Source of the DNA: Agrobacterium fabrum | Lineage (GTDB): Bacteria > Pseudomonadota > Alphaproteobacteria > Rhizobiales > Rhizobiaceae | NCBI GenBank assembly: GCA_003241215.1 | Contig: QFOL01000078.1 | Span: forward strand, 1-14,148 | DNA: 14,148 nt | Direction: 5' to 3' | Shown: piece after piece, positions 1 through 6,396 of the stretch | How the letters are laid out: every line of letters starts with the position of its first letter | Position numbering within the stretch: position 1 is the stretch's first letter | Position numbers and translations under genes: made by a program | The notes under the pieces: generated by a model | Database searches by the model: none | Seen by the model: only the letters and a program-made list of their open reading frames with translations | What the model was told of the DNA's origin: nothing

Positions 1-559
1 GCAAAAGGCCAGCGCCGGCAAAGCCTATGGTTTCAGCGTCGAAGAAAACCTTGCCGCCCTGGTTGGGCGAAGCGATGTCTTTGCCGAGCGCCGGAAGACC
101 TATGACACGAAGCTCGCCGCCGTCAAAAAGACGCTGGGGGAGGATATCAAGGGCAAGACCTATCTGGCGATCCTGCTGACCGACCAGATCAATGCGGTGG
201 GCGATATGTCCGGCGCGGTGCAGGCATTGGAGGATCTGGGTTATACCCGCCTGAAGATCGACAACGCCGCCTCTTCGGGCGGCATGGGCTCGACCCTGGT
301 GATGCCGCTGAGCGCCGATGCCTTCGGCAAGCTCAATCCCGATCTGCTTGTCGTGATGAACAGCTATACCAGCCCCGCCCGCGGCGAGGCCGGAACGCGC
401 GCCGCCCTTGAAAAGATCATTCCCGGCTGGGAGCGTTTCGTAAAACCGGCGCGCGAGAAAAGGATCGTTTTCCTCGATTCCACCAGGGTCACGACGCCTT
501 CCATTCCGAGCGCCCTGCACACATTGGACGAGGTTGAAAGCTGGGCCGGCCGCCGCTGA
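1..559 (+). CDS. Ferric-siderophore ABC transporter substrate-binding protein, C-terminal part (5' truncated by window)
   Basis: The open frame enters from the left edge (first whole codon at base 2) and stops with TGA at 557-559, leaving about 185 residues. The visible part resembles the C-terminal lobe of periplasmic FatB/VctP/YclQ-type binding proteins: a segment reading FSVEENLAALV, a long charged helix (VFAERRKTYDTKLAAVKKTL), a strand KTYLAILL, then a second-lobe core with LGYTRLKID, LNPDLLVVMN and a final KRIVFLDSTR strand. Such proteins deliver ferric siderophore to an inner-membrane FecCD-type permease. The signal peptide and N-terminal lobe lie outside the window, so export cannot be checked. 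It sits upstream of the reductase and NRPS genes on the same strand, which fits uptake of the siderophore made here. No hairpin with a T-run follows the stop. The family is fairly secure; the exact ligand is inferred from context. Confidence 0.8.
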   Translation, partial: QKASAGKAYGFSVEENLAALVGRSDVFAERRKTYDTKLAAVKKTLGEDIKGKTYLAILLTDQINAVGDMSGAVQALEDLGYTRLKIDNAASSGGMGSTLVMPLSADAFGKLNPDLLVVMNSYTSPARGEAGTRAALEKIIPGWERFVKPAREKRIVFLDSTRVTTPSIPSALHTLDEVESWAGRR

Positions 560-675
560 TCCGCCAGCGGCAATGCCGCACGAACCTGCGGCGACATAAA
601 CTTGAGTTTTTAAAGAAAGTTATATTGCAGCAGCGAAAACTGCCTGTTATGGTTCCGCATCTTGACGCAACGAAG

Positions 676-716
676 CCGGATCGCGCGCCGGAAAATCCCG
701 ACGCGCGATTGTCCGG
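676..716. repeat. Imperfect hairpin in the leader region before the reductase gene
   Basis: Left arm 676-687 (CCGGATCGCGCG) pairs with 702-709 (CGCGCGAT) and, after a 3-nt bulge, with 713-716 (CCGG). The loop 688-701 can close with three further GC pairs. No T-run follows, so it is not a standard terminator. It lies in the 220-bp gap 560-779, which otherwise holds an AT-rich stretch around 596-626 that may contain a promoter; I cannot define -35/-10 boxes there with acceptable spacing, and there is no TGA-N9-TCA box. Confidence 0.4.
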
Positions 717-764
717 CCCGCCGATCCGGGACTGCGACACCGCCGACCCCATCGGCAATATCCC

Positions 765-771
765 AGGAAAG
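765..771 (+). promoter_or_regulatory. Ribosome binding site of the siderophore-interacting protein
   Basis: AGGAAAG ends 8 bases before the ATG at 780 and supports that start over the second in-frame ATG at 786. Confidence 0.7.
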
Positions 772-779
772 ACAACACC

Positions 780-1619
780 ATGAGCATGCCAGAAACGATA
801 GGTTCCGCAGCACCGGACCGCACGCCCAAACGCCATCGCCATGCCGTCGCGCTGCGCGCGCTCAATGTCGCGCGCGTCGAAAAGCTCAGCCGTTCCATGG
901 TTCGCATCGTCCTGACCGGGCCGGAACTGGAGGGCTTTGCGAGCCTCGGTTTCGACGACCACGTCAAGATGTTCTTTGCCCAGCCCGGCGAAACCGAACC
1001 GAGCCTGCCGGTGATCGGCCCGAACGGCATTGAATTCCCGGAAGGTGCGCCGCGCCCGCTGGCGCGCGACTACACGCCGCGCAGCTTCGACGCCGAAAAG
1101 GGCGAACTCGCCATCGATTTCGCCACCCATCACGACGGCCCCGCCAGCAACTGGGCGAAAGCCGCCAAAGCGGGTGACAAAGCGTGGATCGCCGGTCCGC
1201 GCGGCTCTTTCACCGTTCCCTTCACCTACGACTGGCACCTGCTGATCGCCGACGATACCGGCCTTCCCGCGCTGGCGCGGCGGCTGGAGGAAATGCCTGA
1301 GGGCACCCGCGTCGTGGCGTTGATCGAGGTCGAGACGGATGCCGACCGGCTGGAACTCACGACGAAGGCGGATGCGTCTATCGTCTGGGTGACGCAGAAG
1401 ACGGAAAACGGAACCGACCACGATGCGCTGGCGGGCGCGCTGCGCAAGCTCGACCGGCCGAAGGGCGATTTCTTCAGCTGGGTCGCCTGCGAATCGAAGG
1501 CCGCCAAGGAAGTTCGCGCCCTTCTGGTCGAAGAATTCGGCGCCAACCCCAAATGGACTCGCGCTTCCGGTTACTGGCGGCGCGGCGCCAGCGGCGTTCA
1601 CGATCATTTCGATGAGTGA
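780..1619 (+). CDS. Siderophore-interacting protein (ViuB/SIP-family ferric-siderophore reductase)
   Basis: A 279-residue cytoplasmic flavoprotein expected to reduce imported Fe(III)-siderophore so that iron is released. The FAD-binding half carries the family signature RDYTPR at residues 96-101, followed by LAIDFATHHDGPASNWA (about 110-126) and WIAGPRGSF (136-144). The NAD(P)H-binding half begins at HLLIADDTGLPAL (153-165), and the C-terminal tail holds the typical GYWRRG motif. The length is normal for the family. The start ATG at 780 has AGGAAAG 8 bases upstream. The stop overlaps the first codons of the aryl carrier gene by 8 bases, so reductase and carrier are probably translationally coupled, joining an iron-release enzyme to the biosynthetic genes. 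The family is named for ViuB of vibriobactin utilisation, which matches the vibriobactin-like character of the rest of the locus. The electron donor cannot be told from sequence. Confidence 0.93.
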   Translation: MSMPETIGSAAPDRTPKRHRHAVALRALNVARVEKLSRSMVRIVLTGPELEGFASLGFDDHVKMFFAQPGETEPSLPVIGPNGIEFPEGAPRPLARDYTPRSFDAEKGELAIDFATHHDGPASNWAKAAKAGDKAWIAGPRGSFTVPFTYDWHLLIADDTGLPALARRLEEMPEGTRVVALIEVETDADRLELTTKADASIVWVTQKTENGTDHDALAGALRKLDRPKGDFFSWVACESKAAKEVRALLVEEFGANPKWTRASGYWRRGASGVHDHFDE

Positions 1620-1890
1620 ACCGGCAATCGCGGCGGACGCCATGCCGGAGGCGGAAACGATGATGACGGAACTCAAGGCCCTTATCGCCAGGGTTCTCGA
1701 TGATGAAGTGCGCGACATCGAACCGGGGGACAACCTGTTCGGTCGCGGGCTTCATTCGCTTGCCCTCATGCGGCTGATGCCGCCGCTTTCCCAGCTTGCC
1801 GGGACACGGCTCGATTATGACGATCTGGCCCGGCAGCCCACGCTTGCCGCCTGGCAGGCGCTCATCGAACGGTCGCGCGCGGGACATTGA
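1612..1890 (+). CDS. Stand-alone aryl carrier protein (EntB/VibB C-terminal ArCP-like)
   Basis: A 92-residue protein consisting of little more than one carrier domain. The phosphopantetheine site is GLHSL with Ser49 (codon 1756-1758), in the context DNLFGRGLHSLALMRLM, close to the GLDS site of EntB-type aryl carrier domains. It is followed by the expected LDYDDLARQPTLAAW helix. Its role would be to hold 2,3-dihydroxybenzoate as a thioester, loaded by the DHB-AMP ligase at 12121-13746, and to offer it to the Cy and C domains of the NRPS proteins. In EntB, DhbB and VibB this domain is fused behind isochorismatase; here it is a separate gene. ATG 1612 overlaps the reductase stop and has no Shine-Dalgarno of its own. 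A second possible start, ATG 1660, has GGAGG at 1647-1651 and would give 76 residues with the whole carrier domain intact. The carrier call is firm; the aryl preference is inferred from the motif and context. Confidence 0.82.
   Translation: MSEPAIAADAMPEAETMMTELKALIARVLDDEVRDIEPGDNLFGRGLHSLALMRLMPPLSQLAGTRLDYDDLARQPTLAAWQALIERSRAGH
1647..1651 (+). promoter_or_regulatory. Internal Shine-Dalgarno for the alternative carrier-protein start
   Basis: GGAGG lies 8 bases upstream of ATG 1660. It is the only good ribosome binding site near this gene and may make ATG 1660 the true start, or may act as a second entry besides coupling from the reductase. Confidence 0.4.
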
Positions 1891-1940
1891 TCCCACGACA
1901 CAGCACTTTTCGCGCCGGAGCGCGATTCCCGAATATTTCC

Positions 1941-1946
1941 AAGGAG
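1941..1946 (+). promoter_or_regulatory. Ribosome binding site deciding the C-T-C NRPS start
   Basis: AAGGAG lies 6 bases before ATG 1953. The open frame extends 22 codons further upstream to 1887 without a good start or ribosome site, so ATG 1953 is chosen. Confidence 0.75.
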
Positions 1947-1952
1947 AGGACC

Positions 1953-4787
1953 ATGGCAGCAGACAATACGCGTATGCTCGCACGTCGCATCGAAGAAACT
2001 TTCGACAGGGGGGATGCAGCCCCGCCGAGCCAATACGAAGAACGGGTCTGGTTCGAGCAGTTTCAGGATCCCGATCAGGTCTTCCGGGCCCTTCTCGCCT
2101 ATCGCATCGGCGAAGAATGCGACCTGTTGCGCCTGACCGAAGCCCTGAAGACGGTTTGCGAGGCCTGGCCCGAGCTTCGTGCGCGTTTCGCCTTCGGTGA
2201 GGATGGCTCTCTTGTCAAGAGCATCGAAGCTCCCTCCGCATCCATCGTGCAATTGCTGCATGTTCCATCGGCGGGCGAGGTCCTGACCTTGCTGCACGAC
2301 CTGCAGGCAAGGCCCTTCGATGCCGAAACCGACCCGCCGTTTCAGGCGGTCGTTCTTCTGAGCGAGGGAGAAATCCTGCTGGCATTTCTGATCCACGGCC
2401 TGCTCGGCGAAGTCCTCTCGCCGCAAATCCTGCTGGACGGCATTACGGCGGCCTATGCCGGAGAGACGCCGAAACCGCTTTCGCCGCGCGTGGTCGAAAG
2501 CGACGGCGTCGACCCGCTTCCGCTCGGCTGGCTGCAACGTCCGGCCTCCGGCTCGACCGTCGTGGCGCTGCGGCAAAACGGGATCGACAGGCCAGCGAGC
2601 CACAGCCACGGCGTCGATCTTCCCGCCACCCTGCTCGGCCTCAACAGCTCCACGGCGGCGAATGCGCTTCTGGCCCGCGCCGGATCGCGTTTCGCGCTGT
2701 TCCTGGCGAAAAACGGCGGTCCCGAGACAGTAACCCTGCGCCTGCAGCCCGGCGTCGGCGCTTCAATGCCGATGTCGGCCGAGGCTGCGGCACGGGTAGC
2801 GATCTCCCGCGACCAAACGCCCGAACAGGCGGAAAAAGCCGTGCTGTCCGGTCTGGAGCAGCGAAACGACAATGAGGGCGGAACCGCAACCTTCACGTTG
2901 CAGGCTCTTGCGACACCCGTTCAGGCCATATCGGAGCATGGGCTCCAGTTTGAGCACCTGCCCCTGCCCTCCCTGCAGTCCGGTCTCGGTCTGACGCTTG
3001 CCGCCGGTCCGACAGCCGCCGGCGATATCCGCCTCGAATTGACAGGCGGCAGAGAGACATCGCCGCATGCGACGGCCTTCCTGCTGGAGCGTTTCGTCAG
3101 CCATCTCGAAGGCGGCGCGGATTTTTCCGGCATCGTCCCTCAAAACGCCGTGGCGGCACCGCAGCAGGCAGCCCTTTCGCCCGCTGCTTCCGGTGACAAC
3201 GACGACACCGCCGCGACGATCCTTGCGGAATTCCGTGAAGCGCTCGTCTCGCCCGACATGGGGCCGGATGACGATTTCTTCGATTTCGGCGGCCATTCGC
3301 TGATTGCGACGCGCATCATCGGACGCCTTCTCAGCAATCACGGCATCGAGCTGCGCTTCAACGACCTGTTCAGCTACCCGACCGCCGCCTCGCTCGCAAA
3401 ACAGGCGACCCGGCTCGAAACCGCAGCACCCGCGCAGGCAGAAGCGACGGCGAACGGCTCACTCACCGCACCGCTTTCGCTGGCGCAGATGTCGCTCTGG
3501 AAGGCCTATGCCGCCTTCGGCTTCGGCGAAATCTTCAACATTCCCTTCGCGCTCGATTTCCTCGATCCCGTGGATGAAAATGCCTTCGAATGCGCCTTCC
3601 TCGATATCATCGAGCGCCATCCCGGCCTGCGGACCCATTTCTACGTCGAAAACGATACGGTTCTGCAGAAGATCGTGCCGATGCACGACCTGCCCGGTTA
3701 CAAATGGTTCTGGACCAGCGCAGAAAGCGAAGGTGTGGACCGGCACGCGGAGGCCGGCTGGCGGTTCGATCTTGCGCGTGAACTGCCGATGCGGCTGCGC
3801 TTCCTTAGGGATGCGAAGACCGGCCGCCAGGTGCTTTCCTTCCTCTTCCATCACATCGTGCTCGACGAATGGTCGGTGAACCTGATGATGGACGAACTGA
3901 CCGAGGCCTACCGGGCAAGGGCGGCGGGCAAGGCTCCGGTCTTTGCCACCAAGCCGGCGCCCTTCCATGAATTTGCGAGAAAACAGGTCGCGTCAGGCGT
4001 CAATGCCGACCACCTTGCCTATTGGACCGATATGTTGCGGGATGCGCCGAAAGGCCTTACCCTCAACGGACAGGACAGCACGCCGCACGAGGCATCGCAG
4101 GACGAAGCACCGGCAGGCGGCTGGGTCGAGTTCAAGCTGGAAAAACATGTCAGCGACGGGCTTTACGCCATTGCCAAGCAGAACAGCGCCTCGCTGTTCA
4201 ACGTGGTTTACGCCGCCATTGCCGCATCGCTGCGCCATCTCGGCGGGTTGAGCGATCTCGTGGTCGGCACCTCGGCTTCAGGCCGCACCGATAGCGGTTA
4301 TTTCGATACGATCGGTTATTTCACCACGGTCGTCGCCCATCGCGTGCGTTTCGGCGAAACCATGACCGTCGGCGACCTGATTTCTTCGGTGAAGAACACC
4401 ATCAACGGCTCGCTGGAACATAGCGAAATCCCGATCGATCTCGTCGAGGAAGCGCTGGGCATGACGCCCGGCCGCGACCACCTGTTCGAGGTCTTCATCC
4501 AGATCCACGCCAAGAACAAGCTGAACGGCACCCTTGCCGGGCCGGATGGCAAGCCGGTGGAGTTCCGCCAGATCGACCCCGACAAGCACGAATCCATGCT
4601 GGGGCTGCAATTCGAGGTGATGGAAGAGACGATCGGCGGCGAGCGCTCCATTCGCGTGCTGATGAGCTACCGTTCGGACCGCTACGGTCCGCAGGACGTC
4701 GAGCGGCTGCGCAACACCACCAGCGGCGTCTTCAGCCGCTTTGCCGAAGCCGGCGCTTCGAGCCGCGTGCTGACAACGCTCGCCTAA
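1953..4787 (+). CDS. Nonribosomal peptide synthetase, C(degenerate)-T-C; equivalent of the C-terminal half of VibF
   Basis: A 944-residue protein with three domains. Residues about 25-395 look like a condensation domain whose HHxxxDG motif is degraded to IHGLLGE (147-153), losing the first His and the Asp. Residues about 415-490 are a carrier domain with an intact FGGHSL site, Ser449 (codon 3297-3299). Residues about 505-930 are a second condensation domain with HHIVLDE (633-639), catalytic His634 present, and IGYFTTVVAHRV typical of the family. This order matches the C1-PCP-C2 end of Vibrio VibF, where the first C domain was reported dispensable and the second performs the amide-forming release onto the polyamine. 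There is no adenylation domain, so its carrier must be charged in trans, presumably by the A domain of the minus-strand NRPS (6397-10845). The gene follows the aryl carrier gene by 62 bases and is probably co-transcribed with it. It ends at a terminator (4807-4836). Confidence 0.88.
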   Translation: MAADNTRMLARRIEETFDRGDAAPPSQYEERVWFEQFQDPDQVFRALLAYRIGEECDLLRLTEALKTVCEAWPELRARFAFGEDGSLVKSIEAPSASIVQLLHVPSAGEVLTLLHDLQARPFDAETDPPFQAVVLLSEGEILLAFLIHGLLGEVLSPQILLDGITAAYAGETPKPLSPRVVESDGVDPLPLGWLQRPASGSTVVALRQNGIDRPASHSHGVDLPATLLGLNSSTAANALLARAGSRFALFLAKNGGPETVTLRLQPGVGASMPMSAEAAARVAISRDQTPEQAEKAVLSGLEQRNDNEGGTATFTLQALATPVQAISEHGLQFEHLPLPSLQSGLGLTLAAGPTAAGDIRLELTGGRETSPHATAFLLERFVSHLEGGADFSGIVPQNAVAAPQQAALSPAASGDNDDTAATILAEFREALVSPDMGPDDDFFDFGGHSLIATRIIGRLLSNHGIELRFNDLFSYPTAASLAKQATRLETAAPAQAEATANGSLTAPLSLAQMSLWKAYAAFGFGEIFNIPFALDFLDPVDENAFECAFLDIIERHPGLRTHFYVENDTVLQKIVPMHDLPGYKWFWTSAESEGVDRHAEAGWRFDLARELPMRLRFLRDAKTGRQVLSFLFHHIVLDEWSVNLMMDELTEAYRARAAGKAPVFATKPAPFHEFARKQVASGVNADHLAYWTDMLRDAPKGLTLNGQDSTPHEASQDEAPAGGWVEFKLEKHVSDGLYAIAKQNSASLFNVVYAAIAASLRHLGGLSDLVVGTSASGRTDSGYFDTIGYFTTVVAHRVRFGETMTVGDLISSVKNTINGSLEHSEIPIDLVEEALGMTPGRDHLFEVFIQIHAKNKLNGTLAGPDGKPVEFRQIDPDKHESMLGLQFEVMEETIGGERSIRVLMSYRSDRYGPQDVERLRNTTSGVFSRFAEAGASSRVLTTLA

Positions 4788-4806
4788 GCTGGAATTGGGC
4801 AAGAAA

Positions 4807-4836
4807 AACCCGGCTTCGCCTTAGCGGAGCCGGGTT
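4807..4836. terminator. Bidirectional rho-independent terminator between convergent genes
   Basis: A 12-bp stem, AACCCGGCTTCG (4807-4818) with CGGAGCCGGGTT (4825-4836), has one G-T wobble and a 6-nt loop. On the plus strand it is followed by TTCAATTTGTT. On the minus strand the A-rich stretch 4801-4808 gives a TTTTTCTT tail. It lies 19 bases after the C-T-C gene stop and downstream of the minus-strand vibH-like gene, so it can end both transcripts. Confidence 0.85.
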
Positions 4837-4866
4837 CAATTTGTTGGCAAAATCCTGAAAGCCCAC

Positions 4867-4960
4867 CTCCGTCATGCTCGGGCCTGCCCCGAGCATCTGC
4901 AGCGCCTCGACTTATTGGACGTGATTAGATCCTCGGCACAAGGCCGAGGATGACGTGGAG
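4867..4960. repeat. Palindromic intergenic repeat, RIME-like (two hairpins in an outer inverted repeat)
   Basis: Hairpin one is ATGCTCGGG (4874-4882) with CCCGAGCAT (4888-4896), 9 perfect pairs and a 5-nt loop. Hairpin two is ATCCTCGGC (4929-4937) with GCCGAGGAT (4943-4951), 9 perfect pairs and a 5-nt loop. The outer edges CTCCGTCAT (4867-4875) and ATGACGTGGAG (4950-4960) form an imperfect inverted repeat around both. This paired-palindrome design is what I recall of the Rhizobium intergenic mosaic elements found in many copies between rhizobial genes. It occupies most of the 202-bp convergent gap together with the terminator. Confidence 0.7.
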
Positions 4961-4989
4961 TATAGGGGTAAGCGTTATCGGCCTTCCCC

Positions 4990-6336
4990 TCAAACCGCCA
5001 GACGGAATGCCGTGGACGCCTCAGCCGCCGCAAGCGTCAGCGCCTCTTCGCGCAGCATGGCATCGAGGAACAATGGCAGTTCCTCGCGGTAACGGGCGAA
5101 ATCCTCCGCTTGCGTCAGCGCCGAATCCGCATCGATATGCAGGTTCAACTCGCTGCCGTCATCCTCGCCACGGAAGGTCAGGTTGAAACCGTCGCCGGGA
5201 CCGTTGGCAAGGATGTGCCTGACAACGGTAAGCCCGGCAAAGACCGGCGCGCTGAAGGGCAGGACATTGATGAGCGGCGAGAAGAAGAAGCGCCGACCCT
5301 TCGGGATTTCCCGGTCGGCGGCGATCTGCTCGATGCGGTAGCGGCCATGCAGGCGCTGCTTTCGCAGATTGGCGGCGTTGCGCCTCAGAAATGCGCCGAG
5401 GCTCTCGCCCGGCTCGATGGTGAGATGAAAGGGCAAAATATTGACCAGCATGGCCGGCATATGCGCGCCGACGCTGCCCCAGCGGCTCATGAAGGGCAGC
5501 CACAAGGTCAGCACATCGCGGTCCGGCCGCGGCAGGACACGGTGGAGATAAAGGCCGGAAAGCAGCACCAGAAGGTCCGGCCAGCCGATCTCCATTGCGC
5601 CCGCCACCTGTTGCAACCGCGCGCTGAAACCCTGCGGCAAGGCCGCGTCCGTATGCAGGCCGCCGCCGCCATAGTCCTCGCAATCCTTGTCCAGCACCGG
5701 CAGATCGGCGGGTGCGGCGAGATAGGCCGCCCAGAAATCGCGGTCCTTTTCAAAACGCCGGCTTTGTTTATAGGCATCCTCTTCGGCAAGGAAATCGCCG
5801 AAGGGGTGGAAATCCGGACCCGCTTCGCCCTTGCCGCAATAGTGCCCGTAAAGCTGGCCGCAGCGCTGCTCGACCAGCGTCAGGCCATAACCATCCACGA
5901 CGATATGATGGGCGCGGATGTACCAGAGGTAACGATCGTCGGCGATACGGTAGAGCAGCTGCGCCGAAAGCCTGTCGGTTCTGAGATCGAGCCTCGCTTC
6001 CACATCCGCGTTCATGCGCCGCAGCGCCTCTTGGAGGGGAGCGGGACTGGTGCGGAGGTCGACAAGCTCCACCACCGGGGCATGGCTCGGGTCGCAGCAT
6101 TGCTGCGGCGTCTCGCCATCCTCGCCGATACGGAAACGGATCGACAGTACCTCGGATTCGCGCACGGTGCGTTTGATCGCCTGAAGGAGCGCCGTTTCAT
6201 TCACCGCACCGGAAAGATCGATGTAATGGGCGACGGTGGAAACCGGCTCGTCGGGATGGAAGGAAAACTCCTCCCAGAAATCGAGTTGCGGCTGCGTCAG
6301 TGGAAGCCAGCCGTCGGCAGGATCGATATGCGCCAT
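4990..6336 (-). CDS. vibH: VibH-like free-standing condensation enzyme (DHB-polyamine amide synthase)
   Basis: A 448-residue single condensation domain with no carrier or adenylation part, close to the length of VibH (about 440). The active-site motif HHIVVDG is intact at residues 143-149. The N-terminal entry LTQPQLDFW (13-21), the FDDFLAEE-type segment seen here as GDFLAEEDAY (180-189) and the conserved NILPFHL block later in the protein are typical of the family. VibH of vibriobactin synthesis takes DHB from the aryl carrier protein and transfers it to a primary amine of soluble norspermidine; here the likely acceptor is spermidine, if the product is agrobactin. The ATG at 6336 is preferred to an upstream TTG six codons earlier because AAGGAA lies just before it. 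It follows the Cy-Cy-A gene by 60 bases on the same strand, so the two form an operon driven from the divergent promoter near 10880. Confidence 0.88.
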   Translation of the reverse strand: MAHIDPADGWLPLTQPQLDFWEEFSFHPDEPVSTVAHYIDLSGAVNETALLQAIKRTVRESEVLSIRFRIGEDGETPQQCCDPSHAPVVELVDLRTSPAPLQEALRRMNADVEARLDLRTDRLSAQLLYRIADDRYLWYIRAHHIVVDGYGLTLVEQRCGQLYGHYCGKGEAGPDFHPFGDFLAEEDAYKQSRRFEKDRDFWAAYLAAPADLPVLDKDCEDYGGGGLHTDAALPQGFSARLQQVAGAMEIGWPDLLVLLSGLYLHRVLPRPDRDVLTLWLPFMSRWGSVGAHMPAMLVNILPFHLTIEPGESLGAFLRRNAANLRKQRLHGRYRIEQIAADREIPKGRRFFFSPLINVLPFSAPVFAGLTVVRHILANGPGDGFNLTFRGEDDGSELNLHIDADSALTQAEDFARYREELPLFLDAMLREEALTLAAAEASTAFRLAV

Positions 6337-6342
6337 CTGTTT

Positions 6343-6348
6343 TTCCTT
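6343..6348 (-). promoter_or_regulatory. Ribosome binding site deciding the vibH-like start
   Basis: On the minus strand AAGGAA ends 6 bases before the ATG at 6336-6334. It lies inside the six extra codons that a TTG start would add, arguing against that longer form. Confidence 0.7.
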
Positions 6349-6363
6349 GCACAATTTCCGTTA

Positions 6364-6385
6364 TCGGGCGCGAAGTGCCGCCCGA
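6364..6385. repeat. Intra-operon hairpin between the minus-strand NRPS and vibH-like genes
   Basis: TCGGGCG (6364-6370) and CGCCCGA (6379-6385) form a perfect 7-bp stem with an 8-nt loop in the 60-base gap. There is no T-run after it on the minus strand, so complete termination is unlikely; partial attenuation or mRNA stabilisation is possible. Confidence 0.4.
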
Positions 6386-6396
6386 AATGATTGGGT

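Noticed and set aside
489..1733. A 414-codon open frame on the minus strand
   Set aside because: It overlaps the end of the binding-protein gene, the reductase and the carrier gene on the other strand and shows no motif; a shadow of high GC content.
1887..1952. Upstream start of the C-T-C protein (966 residues)
   Set aside because: The added 22 residues do not resemble the start of a condensation domain, and AAGGAG directly precedes ATG 1953.
5110..6390. A 426-codon open frame on the plus strand
   Set aside because: It is antisense to the VibH-like gene, which has an intact HHIVVDG motif and a good ribosome site. No family features are visible in it.
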